The position numbers were made by a program, and so were the translations under genes. From the NCBI GenBank assembly GCA_003116875.1, contig BCKT01000010.1, positions 372,001-436,000 on the forward strand: 64,000 bases of DNA. Reading direction: 5' to 3'. Of this stretch, positions 27,936-39,396 are shown in pieces (the first letter of the stretch is position 1; each line of letters begins with the position of its first letter). Source of the stretch: Takashimella koratensis. Taxonomy: Eukaryota; Basidiomycota; Tremellomycetes; Trichosporonales; Tetragoniomycetaceae. Below the pieces are notes generated by a model. That model was not told the origin of the DNA and ran no database searches. It saw nothing but the letters and a program-made list of their open reading frames with translations.

Positions 27936-30727
27936 ATGGCTTCAGGCGAGGACGACTCTCTCGCCGCTCAGCTTCGGCGGCGTCGGCCGATTTCTCCGCA
28001 TGCTAACGGCGGCACCAAACCCCTCCTCGCCTCTCCCTCCGATGACATCGAGCTTGACGGCGTCGAATCCCACCTCGACGGGGGAAATGACGTAGTGGCC
28101 ACCCGACCGACCTCGCGCATCTCCGAGCTATGGATGCGGTCTCGACTTGTCGACCCAAACCCATCCCGGCGGAGCGCCACCCCGCCCTCGCTCAGAGGAC
28201 AGGGCGAGGATCGGCCGCTCACGTCGGAGAACATGCGGATAGCTGTCGAATTGGTAGGATTGTTATGGTGGAGGTTTTTGTCCATTTTCGCGGGTCATAA
28301 GTGGAGGATGGGTTGGTACCTCCTCAGTCGAGTGATCAAGGGTTTCCTCCCAGCCTGCAGGTGAGTGATGGTGTGAGTTGAGGAGAAAGCTGACGTCGCA
28401 GGAACTGGTCAGCGAGTCTGATGCTGGACCTCGTCCAGAGAAGTTTTGAAGAAGAAGTCGACACAACGCATGTGATTCGACTTGCGCTGTTTACATTGTT
28501 GTTTTCCGCATCCGAGGATATCTTTCGCTTCGTTTCTCAGCATAACGATGATGTGATAAAGGTGAGTGAGAGCGGCTGAGAAGTCTTTAGCTCTACTTGG
28601 TAGCTGACACCACCCAGAGCCACCTCGATCATACCATGGAGAAGGCGTACCTCGGGGCACAGCTCTCTCTCTCCATCCCCGCCCTTAGTTCCCCTTACCT
28701 CTGCGCGCTGATGTACGAAGCGGGAGTCTTTGCCGGCTTCGAGACCCGAGTGAATTGGCAGGGACCTCGCGGGACATCTGGCGGTCCCTATCAAACTCTC
28801 CAATCGCTTTTCTCCCTCGTGACCCTCTCCGTCGAGGTCGCATCCCATCTCATGCTCCTCCTTCGCACGCTCACGAGCACAACGACCGAGCTCAACTGGT
28901 CGACAGCGCTCCTCATTGTCCTCTCGCTCGCTCCGACCGGCCTCAACCTACTTGGATCGTACCTCTCCACGCGCAGCGGGATGGGCCGGTCCGGTCGACC
29001 CATGAAGTGGGCGTCGGCTCGCTCAGAGGAACAATACATGAAGCAACTCGGCCGGAACGGCGGGTACAAGCAGGAAGTGGTTTTCTTTGGCCTGAAGGAC
29101 TGGATCCTGGAGAAATGGGACAAGGTGTACCAGAAGCAAGTAGACGAAAGGGATAGCAGGAAACAGCACATGGGCCTGCTGCATCTAGGTCTAGGTCTGG
29201 GTCAAGAGAGCGTGCAAACAGGATTTTACGTTCTTCTGGCCCTCCGCGTGTTGTCGACAAAGCTGTCCCTGGGTTCGATCCGACTGTACCAGAACACGGC
29301 AGGGTCGCTGATTGGTTCGGTAAGGAGGTTTACGGATATCCTCGCTTCGGCGTTCCAGTCGGTGTTCTACCTCGCTGCGTTTTGTGAGGCGGTGGATCGG
29401 CCAGTCGACACGACGGGGACAGACTACGAGGTGTATCGAGGAGACGGAGGGATGGCGATCGAGGCGGTTGACCTTAGCTTTACTTATCCTGGGTCGTCTA
29501 AGCCAACATTGCACGGGATCAACCTCTCTCTCAAACCTGGCGAGACACTTGCGATTGTTGGGTTCAATGGGGGCGGGAAGACGACACTCGTCAAGGTTCT
29601 TATGGGGTTATACGACCACGACGGGGAGCTCCGGATCAATGGCATAGAAGCGAAAGAGTACAACCCGGCTTCACTCCACGCACGGACAAGCTGTCTATTC
29701 CAGGACTTTGCGAAATATAACTTCACATTCCGGGAGAACGTGGGAGTCGGGGATGTGGAGAAGATGGGGAAGAACGAGGAGATTGAGTGGGCGGTTAAGA
29801 GAGGAGGTGCGGAAGGGGTATTGAGTAAAGTAGGGATGGAGGGGCAGTTGAATCGACAAGGTGTGCCACAGAAACTTGATCTAGGGCCTGGGGGTGGAGG
29901 AGCAGGGGACGATGGGTTTACGAATGAGGAACCAGAGTTGCCGCCGATGCCTTTCCCTCCGCCAGACGGGATGCCGCCGCCAGGTATGATGCGTGGGGGA
30001 GGGCCAGGTGGGAAGGGTGGACGCGGTGGTAGAGGTGGACACGGAGGTCCTCCAGGTCCACCAGGGATGAACGGATCCTTAGCCCCTTCGATCGGCGGTG
30101 GGCGGATGCCGTTCCCGCCTCCTTTCCCACCACCCGGGTTTGGGAAGAAGGACAAGGAGAAAGACAAGGACGATCGCGCCGCGCTTTCGGGTGGGCAGTG
30201 GCAGCGCGTCGCATTGTCCCGTGCTTTCCTCCGAGCTGACCACGCCGACCTCGTCGTCTTTGAGTGAGTTACCAGTTACGAGCGAGAAAGAATGGTAAGA
30301 TCGAAAACTGATACTGGGATACAGTGAACCGTCGGCGTCGTTGGATCCGAAAGCGGAAGCGGAATTGTTTCAGAGAATTCACGCGTTATCGCAACGGGAC
30401 GGAGGGCATCGATCGACGACAATTTATATCTCGCACAGGTTCTCTACAGGTGGAGCTCTTTTTCTTTACAATCTCGTTTCAGAGCCCTCGCTGACGTTTC
30501 ACAGTTCGACGAGCTGACCAGATTGCATTTGTCGAGAACGGGGTGAGTAGGCGGTGTCCAATTCTGGATCTCACCAGACTCAGAAGTGGTCAATCACTTG
30601 TAAAGCGTACATTGAGCTGACGACGTACTAGACTGTCGTTGAGATCGGGACGCACGAGAAACTCATGGCCATCCAAGGTCGATACTTTGAGCTGTTCACA
30701 CTCCAGCGGGAGGGCTTTGAGGAGTAA
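27936..30727 (+). CDS. ABC half-transporter (membrane domain plus nucleotide-binding domain)
   Basis: Exons: 27936-28360, 28402-28561, 28618-30263, 30325-30449, 30505-30542 and 30632-30727 (829 residues). About 110 disordered residues come first, then a membrane region with hydrophobic segments (for example LLIVLSLAPTGLNLLGSYL) whose helices are less clear than in standard B-type exporters. The single nucleotide-binding domain has Walker A GFNGGGKTTLVKVLMG near residue 510, Q-loop SCLFQDFAKYNF, signature ALSGGQWQRVALSRAFLR near 718, Walker B DLVVFDEPSASLD and switch YISHR. Between the Q-loop and the signature sits an insertion of about 90 residues rich in Gly, Pro and Met, followed by a Lys/Asp stretch. 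It lengthens the Walker A to signature distance to about 208 residues. A half-transporter must dimerise; substrate and membrane are unknown. It is convergent with the EF-G gene. Confidence 0.85.
29880..30170 (+). repeat. Gly/Pro-rich coding repeat inside the ABC domain
   Basis: In-frame low-complexity sequence made of PPPDGMPPPG, GGPGGKGGRGGRGGHGG, PPGPPG and PFPPPFPPPGFG units. It lies in the helical subdomain of the nucleotide-binding domain, where a loop can tolerate insertions. There is no splice signal that would remove it. Confidence 0.75.
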
Positions 30728-31033
30728 TAGAGCAAGAAAAAGTGATGGAAAAGGATGAGAAGTGTGGTGGCCGTGGCCATGCATAGAGACAGATGACAGA
30801 GACAGAGACCTATAAAAGGAGATAGAGAGGAAAGTACTTTTTTGTCATTACGTCTGCTTGTAGCGGTACATGTCGAGATGGAAGAGAGTCGCCTGATGCT
30901 GGTCTATGGGGAAGATGGGCGGATTCGCCTGTGGATTTGAGATTGTGAAGAGGAGATCTAGGTGAGACCTTGTGAAGCTGGGGTTGGGAGAAGAAGGTGC
31001 TCGGAATGGCAATGCGATGAAGAAGCCAGGAAA
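30728..31033. other. convergent intergenic region
   Basis: About 300 bases between the stops of the ABC transporter and the EF-G gene. I see no gene. It should contain both terminators. AGAGACAGA-type purine repeats occur at about 30783-30830. Confidence 0.5.
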
Positions 31034-34000
31034 CTAGTTCCTGTCAAGTTGCTTCTTGCGGAACGCCTCGGTCATCTCGCGCTGGATGTTGGGCATGACA
31101 GGTGCGTGTTGCTTGTACTCCATCGAGAACTCGCCTGTTGTTGTGGTCAGTGATTGATTCCAATCGCGACTAGCAAGCGGGCATTGCACTCTACCCAAGT
31201 CTTTCCCCAAACCCAAATCCCAACTCACCTTTGCCCTGAGTCATCCCTCGGAGTTGACTCGAGTACCCAAACATATCATTCAACGCAACTTCCGCCGTGA
31301 GTGTAAATTCATCATCTCTAACCTCTGTATCCACAATCGTCCCCTTTCTCTGATTGATCGCACCGATAACGCTTCCCTGGAACTCGATCGGCGCGACAAC
31401 CTCGACAGTCATCACGGGCTCGAGAATGGTCGGGGTCGCTTTGGCAAAGGCTTCACGGAACGCGCCGAGAGAGGCAAGTCGGAATGCGAGTTCGGAGGAA
31501 TCGACAGAATGTGCGGATCCGTCCTCGAGAACGAATCGGACTCCGTTGATTGGATGACCAGTGAGCATACCACGGTCGAGCGCTTCTTGGAAACCCTGTT
31601 AAATAAAGATTGTCAGTGATTGTGTTCTATAGATGCCACCGAGCCTGGAGCTCGGGAAGGTGTAAACACGCATCCACCCAGACTCCACTCATGACAATGA
31701 CGATTACCACAAGCCACTCACCTTCTCAATCGCAGGGATATACTGCGACGGGATATTCCCACCGACGATCCTATTCTCAAACGCGGTATCTTTACCCGTA
31801 TCCGAATCCACCTCCATGGGTTGAATATAACCCTTGACACGACCAAACTGACCGGCGCCTCCCGACTGCTTCTTATGCGTGTAATCGAACTTGGCTTCGG
31901 ACTGAATCGTCTCTCGGAATGCTACTCGAGGTTTACCAGTCACACAAGCGACGTTGTATTCACGTTTCATGCGCTCGACGTAGATGTCGAGATGGAGCTC
32001 GCCCATACCCGAGATGATTGTCTGTAGGCATCAGCAACGTGGTCAAGACCAATTTGATGGAAACGGAGATAATCGTAGGCCGTGCTCACCTCTTGAGACT
32101 CCGAGTCAACATGGACACGGAAAGTCGGGTCCTCCTTTTGGAATCGGTTCAGGGCACGAGAAAAGTTGGGCGTCTCGTTACCGTCTGGGCGGATCGAGAG
32201 GGAAATGACAGGCTCGGGAACGAACATGGAGGTCTAAGGGGGTTTAGCATCACACAGGGAACGGGTACAGCAGGACCGTTAAACTCACCATAGAGAAGGG
32301 GGTAGTTCCGTCGGTGAAGGTGTCACCCGACGAGCACTCGACACCAAACATTGCGCAGATCTCGCCTGCACCAATCGATTCGACGTCCTATGACCGCATC
32401 AGCTCTTCATTCCCCCATCTGACGCCTCGCCAGGACCTAGACTCACCTCCATTTCGTCACTGTGCATTCGGACAAGACGAGGTACCTTGACCTTTTTCCC
32501 TGTCCTTGCGTTGAAGATCAAACCACCTCTCTTCAATTCACCCTGGTACACTCTCATATACGTGAGTTGTCCATACCTCCCTTCCTCGAGCTTGAACGCG
32601 AGCCCGACCAGCGGTGCCTCTGTCGCAGGGACGAGTGGGACCGGTGGAGCCTGAGGGGGCAGAGAGGTATCCAGTGCCTGGGAAGCAACCTCGCTCGGGT
32701 CGGGAAGGTACGAGCACACACCATCCAACATAGCCTGAACACCCGTGTTCTTGATTGCTGAACCGACGAAAACGGGTGTGAAGCGGAGAGAAATAGTAGC
32801 CCGTCTCAAAGCCTGAGCGATGTCGAGGTTGCTGATGGGTTCTTCATTGAGGAAAAGGTCACAAAGGGTTTCGTCCGCTTCAGAGAGGTGTTCGATGAGC
32901 TCGGCTCGTTTCTCAGCTACCAGGTCGCTGAGGTGTTCAGGGACACCGTCGGTCTCGACCACTTGGTTCCTGATCGGGTCAGCTACCCCGCACGGGACAC
33001 TTCAGCTGTAGATGGGACTCACCCCTTGGTACCCTCGTTGACGATGGTCTTCATTCGGACAAGATCGACAACACCGCCGAAATCGCTCTCGGCGCCGATA
33101 GGAACCTGAACGAGTGCTGCGTTCATCTTCAATTTACCACGAAGCTGAGAGACGACACGGTATGGGTTGGCGCCGGCACTAGCACGGTGTCAGCATCTAG
33201 CCTTGTACACGCTAAGACTACAACAAGGAGAAATAGCAACTCACCGGTCCATCTTGTTGATAAAGGCTATCCGGGGGACGTTGTACCTCCGCATCTGGCG
33301 GTCAACGGTGATCGTTTGAGACTGAGCGAGTAGTCAGCTACATGTCGCGTTTTATGTCAGCTACAGTTAACGTACCTGGACACCGCTGACGGAGCAGAGG
33401 ACAAGGACGGCACCGTCGAGGACACGCAAAGCCCGCTCTACCTCGATTGTGAAGTCGACGTGGCCTGTGGTGGGTAAGCAGCAATCCATCAAGCTCTATC
33501 TGCCTTTCCCTCTCCACCTCTTACACTTATCCGCCCCAGTCTTCCCCGCAGCTCTCCCTCATCTTGACACTTTCTCTCTCTCTTTTCTTCTTTTTTTTCC
33601 CCTTCCATGATCCCACTATTTCCCATGGGACTCACCGGGTGTATCGATAATATTGATAGCAAATTTCTCCTTCTCTCCACTGGCGACCTCTTCTCCCTCC
33701 TTCAACTCCGTTGGCGGTCTACTAGCCAACCAATCGGCAAACGTTGCTGCAGACTGAATCGTGATCCCCTTTTCACGTTCAAGCTCCATACTGTCCATTT
33801 TCGCACCGACCGCATCTCGACCTCGGACTTCGTGGATGTCTTTGATCCGGCCGGTATAATACAGTACTCGCTCGGTTAGGGTCGTCTTCCCCGAGTCGAT
33901 GTGCGCGGAACTACGATGATATCAAGAATCAGCGTTTGACCTTGGGTTCAGATCACAGGTTGACTGATCGTAGAGGGCTGACGAGAGGTTGGAATCCCTT

Positions 34001-34371
34001 TGATAGGGCGGAGGAAGACGAAACGGCCTGAGAAGATCCACTTACATCCCGACGTTGCGCTGCCTTCGAAGTCTCTTCACATCCCCGTCTTTCAGCACAG
34101 GCAGTACCCTCTCCGGCCACTCCTGCTCGCCGTCACCCTCTTTCACAGCCGCAGCACTCGCCCATCTTTTCTGCGAGACGCCTCCGGTCCTCGCGATCCC
34201 GCGGACGGACGAGTAAACAGGGACCGTCGGGAGGGGCGAAGACGACGCGAGGATCCGTTGACGTTGGAGGATCGGAGCACGCGCGATGGAAGAGGAGACA
34301 GAGAAAGGGGATAAGGGAGAAGGGGAGGCGGAACGGGCCGCACGAGCAGCGATGCGCGCGACGGCTGACAT
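31034..34371 (-). CDS. MEF1: mitochondrial elongation factor G
   Basis: GTPase that moves tRNAs and mRNA through the mitochondrial ribosome. Eleven exons from the start: 34046-34371, 33636-33910, 33376-33464, 33245-33321, 33023-33178, 32447-32969, 32289-32387, 32090-32233, 31722-32021, 31229-31595 and 31034-31134 (818 residues). The first 80 residues are Ala/Arg/Ser-rich, as in a mitochondrial presequence. GTPase motifs are [20 protein letters not shown] (G1), EREKGITI (G2), DTPGHVDF (G3) and NKMDR (G4). Domain 4 has [20 protein letters not shown], and the end [13 protein letters not shown] is typical of EF-G1. An in-frame Met 51 bases upstream (34422) exists, but [14 protein letters not shown] gives the better targeting peptide. 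Confidence 0.95.
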
Positions 34372-34772
34372 GGTTTGTCGAGATGAGTCGAGGTAGGTGT
34401 AGGTGGTGAACGTGGATTTCAACTTTTATTTTTTGATCCGTCTCGTTGCTTTTTCTTTGCCGTCTTCCCTGATTTTTTTCTGAAACGCGAAGATCACGTG
34501 ATCCTCGTGACAAAGTCACCACGGCCGGGGTGAAGACAAGTAACAGTGACTTCCTTGTGAACCAAGCACCGTGTCCCCATTCGCAAGGTCAGGTTGCTTG
34601 CAAAACTATTGTGGATCAAACCGAATCACATATCCTACGGCATAAGGCTTCTCGCTACTCGTGTCTCTGGTACTGACTTTTCATTCTCTGCTCAATCGTA
34701 TCTCTGCCACGTCGTCCAACGTCATCAAAGCGGAAACCGCAACAGAGTCACAACAGCCATGTCACCCACAGC
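34372..34772. other. EF-G promoter and glutamate decarboxylase terminator
   Basis: About 400 bases between two minus-strand genes. There is no coding exon. A palindromic GATCACGTGATC lies at about 34491-34502. Its CACGTG core is an E-box of the kind bound by basic helix-loop-helix factors such as Cbf1 or Pho4 in other fungi. Its role here is only inferred from position. Confidence 0.45.
34491..34502. promoter_or_regulatory. palindromic CACGTG E-box upstream of EF-G
   Basis: The perfect palindrome GATCACGTGATC lies about 120 bases before the EF-G start codon. CACGTG is the classical E-box core. Which factor binds is not known from the sequence. Confidence 0.4.
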
Positions 34773-37319
34773 CTAGCAAGTCTTGGCGTAGGTGGTCTGG
34801 TTGTTCTGTGAACGTTGTCAGCTCTCTTTCCTATATCCGAGCTACAACAGCCCAACTCACCGAGATGTGCTCAGTGTCAAAGTGCTGAGTCTTGTCGGTC
34901 TTGTCCGAGGTGCTGGCCTTGGTCGCGATCGACATGGAGAACGAAGGTCCAGCGTCGCTAAGGAGGGTCTCGGCGCTACATCGTGGTCAGCTTGCATCCG
35001 TACAGAAGTACGAAGCACAAAGCTCTGGATTCAAAGGCACCAAGGAGGAGCTACTCACGTCTTGACAATGTCGATAATGAGCCTGCGAACGAGGTCACCG
35101 GAAAGCGACTCGCGGACGACGACACGGAGGATCTCAATGTCCTCGCAAGCCGGGGGGAGCGGGTAGCTACAAGGTCAGCGACTGAGACAACAGTGGATGA
35201 AGCCGTGTACCTACTTGGGGACGATCCAGCCAATGGTTCGGAGCTGGGTCTGCATCCACGCCTGCTTCAAGTTCGGGTACTGCGCCTTGATCTCGTCGGT
35301 GAATCGGAACGAGACAACTGGCAAGCCCTCCTCGTAAAACTCAGCGTCGCTCTCACCGAACGAGATGTTGCCCTTGGACACCTGAGACGCGATCGATGAG
35401 ATGGTGTCGACCGCACCCTTGGCCTTGGGGGTGTGGATGTTGGAGAGAACGGTAAAGTACCCGGACCCCTCGAGGGCGCGGGAGAGGAGACGAGCCTTGG
35501 CGAGGTTGTTCTGCATGATACGGCGGTAGCCGTTGAACCCGAGGTTGATGACTGAGGTTAGCGGGGAGATATAAGTAGCTTACAGTTGAACATCTGGGCG
35601 AGGATAGGGTGGGCAGGACGAGAGAAGTTGAGGTTGAACGAGTAGTCGACTTCGCCAAGGTAGTGGAGCTCGAAGATGAGATCCTTGGGGAGGTACTCGG
35701 CACCACGCCAGATGATCCATCCGACACCGACGGCTAGAGTCTGTTAGCATGGTGGGACACCAGGTAATGTTCATGGCGGACTCACTGGACATCCCGTACT
35801 TGTGGCCGGAGGCGTTGATCCTAACTTTCAGCTCTGTATTCCCAACCTCAGACTCACGACTGGACACGGGGGATCTGGAAGTCCCAGACGTAGTGCGGGT
35901 ACGCGAAGGGTCTGTGGAGGTGGTTAACGACGACCTTTTGCTCAATCACTTACGCAACGAAACCACCCGAGGCGGCATCGACATGGATCGGAATCGAGAC
36001 ACCCGTCTTCTTCTCATACTCGTCAAGCTCGGCAGCGACCGCAGCGACGTTCTCAAAGACACCAGTGTAAGTCGAGCCCAAGATGCTGTGTTTCAAACGT
36101 CAGTACCCTTCTTGATTCCCTGGGGGTTCTATTTTGAGCTTACACGAAGACACCAATGGTGTTCTCGTCCACATGCTTGACGACGTCCTTTGCGTCCATG
36201 ACGAAGTTGCCCTGGAGAAGGTTAGCGACCACAGCGTACACAGCTTTGTGACGGTGTTGAGGTCTGAGGTGTGGATTGTGGCAGGATTGTGAAACAGAGC
36301 CTTGAATAGAACCAGGGTAGAGCTTACCTCCTTAGTGACGTCGACGAGACGGCACTCGACCTCAAAGTAGCGAGCGAACTTCTCAAGCGCAACCTGTAGG
36401 GCAGACATCAGCAAGGCCTACGCTCCACTAATCAATCTAGCTGAGTGACTCACCTGGGCCTCGGCACCCATGACGATGTTAGGGCCCGGGTTGTGGATGT
36501 CCTTGCCGGCGGCCTTCATCTTCTCCTGCCATCGGCGCTTGAGGGCGAGACCGCCGAGCATGATGGCCTCGGAGGAACCTGTGGTAGCGGTGCCCATAGC
36601 GTTCTCGGACTTGGGAGCGTGCCAGAGGCTCGAGATCATGGACTGAGAAGGTCAGCGGGAGCTGGTAGAGAGGAGAGGGAGAGGAGTCAGGGAGAGAGAG
36701 GAAGGAGATTTCGGTGACTCACGATGCAGCGCTCGTGGATTTCCTGGGCGACGGGGTACTCGTCCTGGTCGACAAGGTTCTGCGAGAGGTCAGCAGCTGC
36801 TAGTAGCCAAGTACAACAGCGATAGAGCTCACCTTGTTGAGGTTTTCAACCATGAGCTTGGTGCACTCCTCGGGGACCCAGGTGTGGACAAAGCTGCGCC
36901 AGGTTAGTATTGACCAAAATGTGATGCGAAGAGCTGCGAGACGCAAGAAGTTCAAGTCTCAGCTCAGATCTCACTCACGAGGCAAGGTTCATGTTGGGGA
37001 TACCGTCAAGCTCGAGCTCATCATGGAGGAGCTGGTAAGTGACCTTGGCGTCGACACCGTCGGTCGGGAATCGGTACTTGGGGACATCGGCGTGGATATC
37101 GTACCTCGAGGTGTAGGGGATGTCGTGCAGCTCGGTGCTGATGGTGTTAGCGGTAGTGTTGGGGAGTGGAAGGGAAGGAAGGTAGAGAGAGGGCAGGTTG
37201 ACAGTGGACGAAGCAAATCGGGCAGGTGGTACTCACTGCTTGACATGGTGCTTGTGTGCCGGGTGGTCAAGGCACTTTGCGATGAGCTTTTCGGTGTCGA
37301 CGTGCTTGCCGAGCGCCAT
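34773..37319 (-). CDS. GAD1: glutamate decarboxylase
   Basis: PLP enzyme that turns glutamate into GABA in the cytosol, feeding the GABA shunt and acid or oxidative-stress tolerance. Fifteen exons from the start: 37237-37319, 36979-37137, 36833-36893, 36723-36779, 36454-36642, 36328-36393, 36144-36211, 35954-36085, 35858-35911, 35786-35820, 35584-35733, 35215-35551, 35059-35166, 34861-34975 and 34773-34805 (548 residues). The PLP lysine is K297 in [12 protein letters not shown]. Other family blocks are [36 protein letters not shown] and [10 protein letters not shown]. The small exons (33-68 bases) are all in phase. The last 45 residues are Ser/Thr/Lys-rich and end in KTC. In some Gad enzymes the C-terminus is regulatory (calmodulin in plants), but no such site is obvious here. 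The divergent partner is the Sur7-like gene about 1 kb away. Confidence 0.95.
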
Positions 37320-38330
37320 TTTGGGGAGAGTAGGGTGAGGGAAGGGGTGAAGGGGTGAAGAAGGGAGAGGTGGGTGAAGGGCTGGTTGAGAGAGGGAGGT
37401 ATATATATGATGAGGGGGAGGGAAGGTAGGTACTGTAGGTAGGAGGTAGTGAGGCAAGGGCGAGGTCGAGGGTAGTCTCGTAGTCTCGGTTAACCGGTGG
37501 CTTGGGCTTAGAATAGAAAGAAGAAGGGCGCAACCAAAGGAAGGAAGGTGAGTCGTCTGCGTGCGTAGAGAGCGCGGGGCAACGACGACGTTGACAGACA
37601 CGTTTGAGGGACAAAAGACAGCCGTTGCTTCAAGTCAGCAACCGACCCACCCGCGGATGTGCATCTTTCTCTTCTACCCACACGTCATCGGCGCTCGTTG
37701 CGGTCGGTGAATGACCCTGAGCAAGGGTGGTACTGTACCTTCTCCCTTCTCTCGCCTCGCCGTGGTGTGCCGCATGAACAACTGCACCAGGCACGTCGTT
37801 GCCTCGTCCCGATCTATTTTCGTCCACTGCGTCCAGTCCATGCTGTCACCCACCCAACTACCCGCTTGTCGTACAAGTGTCAGTCAGACTGGACAAACGT
37901 TCATCCTTGATTCTTCATCTTGACACCTCCATAGTCCATCCCCTCCCCTACTGTACATACCTCTCTGCATATCACTCTATGCCTTTCGTCCACACCCTGC
38001 CCCACTGCACCGACCCGATCTCATCGTCTCCTTTCTCCGCCTCCTCGCTCTTTGCTATCCTTTGTACTGCACCTACAACGCTCTTATTGATCTTGATCTT
38101 GATCTTGATCCAAATTTCGGGCGCTAGCTATCACCCATCACTCACTCCACTCGTCTCCACTGACCCCACTGACTTGCTCGCAGTCTCTCGAGTCCTTTTC
38201 AACGACCGGCTACTGACTGCCCGAGCGCCTACTGATCACGCTCACTATTCGGCACTGACCCTCACCCCAGCCTCGCCCCGTCCCTCCCCACCCCTGCCCC
38301 CTTCCACTTCCCCTCCCTATCCCCTCACCC
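37320..38330. other. divergent promoter region, GAD1 and Sur7-like gene
   Basis: About 1 kb shared by two divergent genes, with no coding exon. A TATATATATGATG stretch lies at about 37400-37412, some 85 bases upstream of the GAD1 ATG. Four TTGATC units lie at about 38090-38114. The 150 bases before the Sur7-like ATG are C/T-rich. Confidence 0.45.
38090..38114 (+). repeat. TTGATC hexamer repeat (4 units)
   Basis: TTGATC is repeated four times without interruption in the leader of the Sur7-like gene. It is a simple tandem repeat and may be length-polymorphic between strains. Confidence 0.8.
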
Positions 38331-39304
38331 ATGGGGATCCTTCCCGAGCGCGAAGGCGGCGACCTCACGCCTCTTCGTCACTTTCTCTACCTCCTCAGCG
38401 TGATAATCAACGCCATCTTCCTCGGTCTCATCTTCTTCCACAGCACGCCTTTGAACGCATCCACCACGACTCTCACTCAAGTCGGTGCGCCCACATGGGG
38501 CCTCTACCTCGTTACCGTCAACGAGACACTCACGACCAACCTACAAGCGACATTTAACCAGACCCTCGCTGGCGGGGGAGGGAGTGGGGACCTCAGGCAG
38601 TTTGGGTTCGGAGTTTGGGGCTGGTGTGAGCAGCCCAACGATGCGACCAAGAATCCGAGCTGTGTGGTAAAACCGTTTTGGAATATCCCGGGTTCGGCGG
38701 ATTCGACCGACCCAGTGACTCAATTGGGTCTTCCCAGGTAAGCTATGGTATCAGGACTATGTGATCTAGCTGACTCACGCCATCCAGCGCAATCGCCAAC
38801 TCGTTATCACCCACCGGCTTTCTCCTCCTCTTTCGTAAGTCTATCCCAGCCCCCCAAGAATATGTCTGACACCTCATCACAGCATTCCTACAACAGATCG
38901 CCCTTGGTATCCTCCTCGCTTGTTCCTTTGGGAAGCCCTACAAGATCGGAAAAGTGCCGTTTTACATGGCACCCAGTTTCGCCGTCCCCTCGACCATCTT
39001 CGGCTTCTGTCTGTCCTTGCCTGTCTTTGTCGTTGCTGTCGTAGGCGCCAACTCAGTCCCTACAGGTTTGCAAGGGAACCTTGGGCACGGAATGGTCGTG
39101 TAAGTAATCAAGAGGCGGAACTTCTCGCTGCTAAGGGTAGTAACCGGATAGGGTCAAAAGAAGCATGTACTGATCCCTGTTGACAGGCTGATTGTCGGTG
39201 GGTCGATCGAGTCCCTGTTCGGCGGGTTGTATGTCGGATACGGTTGGAGAAAGTATAACAAGGAAAACCCGAAGACGACCACGACGGCGATCGCGACGTC
39301 ATAA
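38331..39304 (+). CDS. Sur7/PalI-like four-helix membrane protein
   Basis: Exons: 38331-38737, 38788-38834, 38883-39099 and 39187-39304 (262 residues). One membrane helix near the N-terminus (FLYLLSVIINAIFLGLIFF) is followed by a long extracytosolic loop with Asn-X-Ser/Thr sites and the claudin-like pair WGLYLV and GFGVWGWCEQ with a second cysteine (NPSCVV). Three more helices follow (FLLLFPFLQQIALGILLACS, a segment around VPSTIFGFCLSLPVFVVAVV, and LIVGGSIESLFGGLYVGYGW). This is the layout of the Sur7/PalI family of fungal plasma-membrane proteins, which mark eisosomes or take part in pH sensing. The short Lys/Thr-rich tail lacks the long cytosolic domain of PalI/Rim9, so I favour a Sur7-type role, with modest certainty. 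Confidence 0.7.
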
Positions 39305-39396
39305 ACCTCATAAACTGGTCTATATAGATGATGATGTTGGTGCATATGATTCTCTTGTTCGTAACCATGCCGCTCTATTCTCTCACTCTCCCTCTC

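Noticed and set aside
29484..30214. Minus-strand Pro/Gly-rich, collagen-like frame
   Set aside because: It is the complement of the Gly/Pro-rich insertion in the ABC gene; the + frame carries all ATPase motifs.
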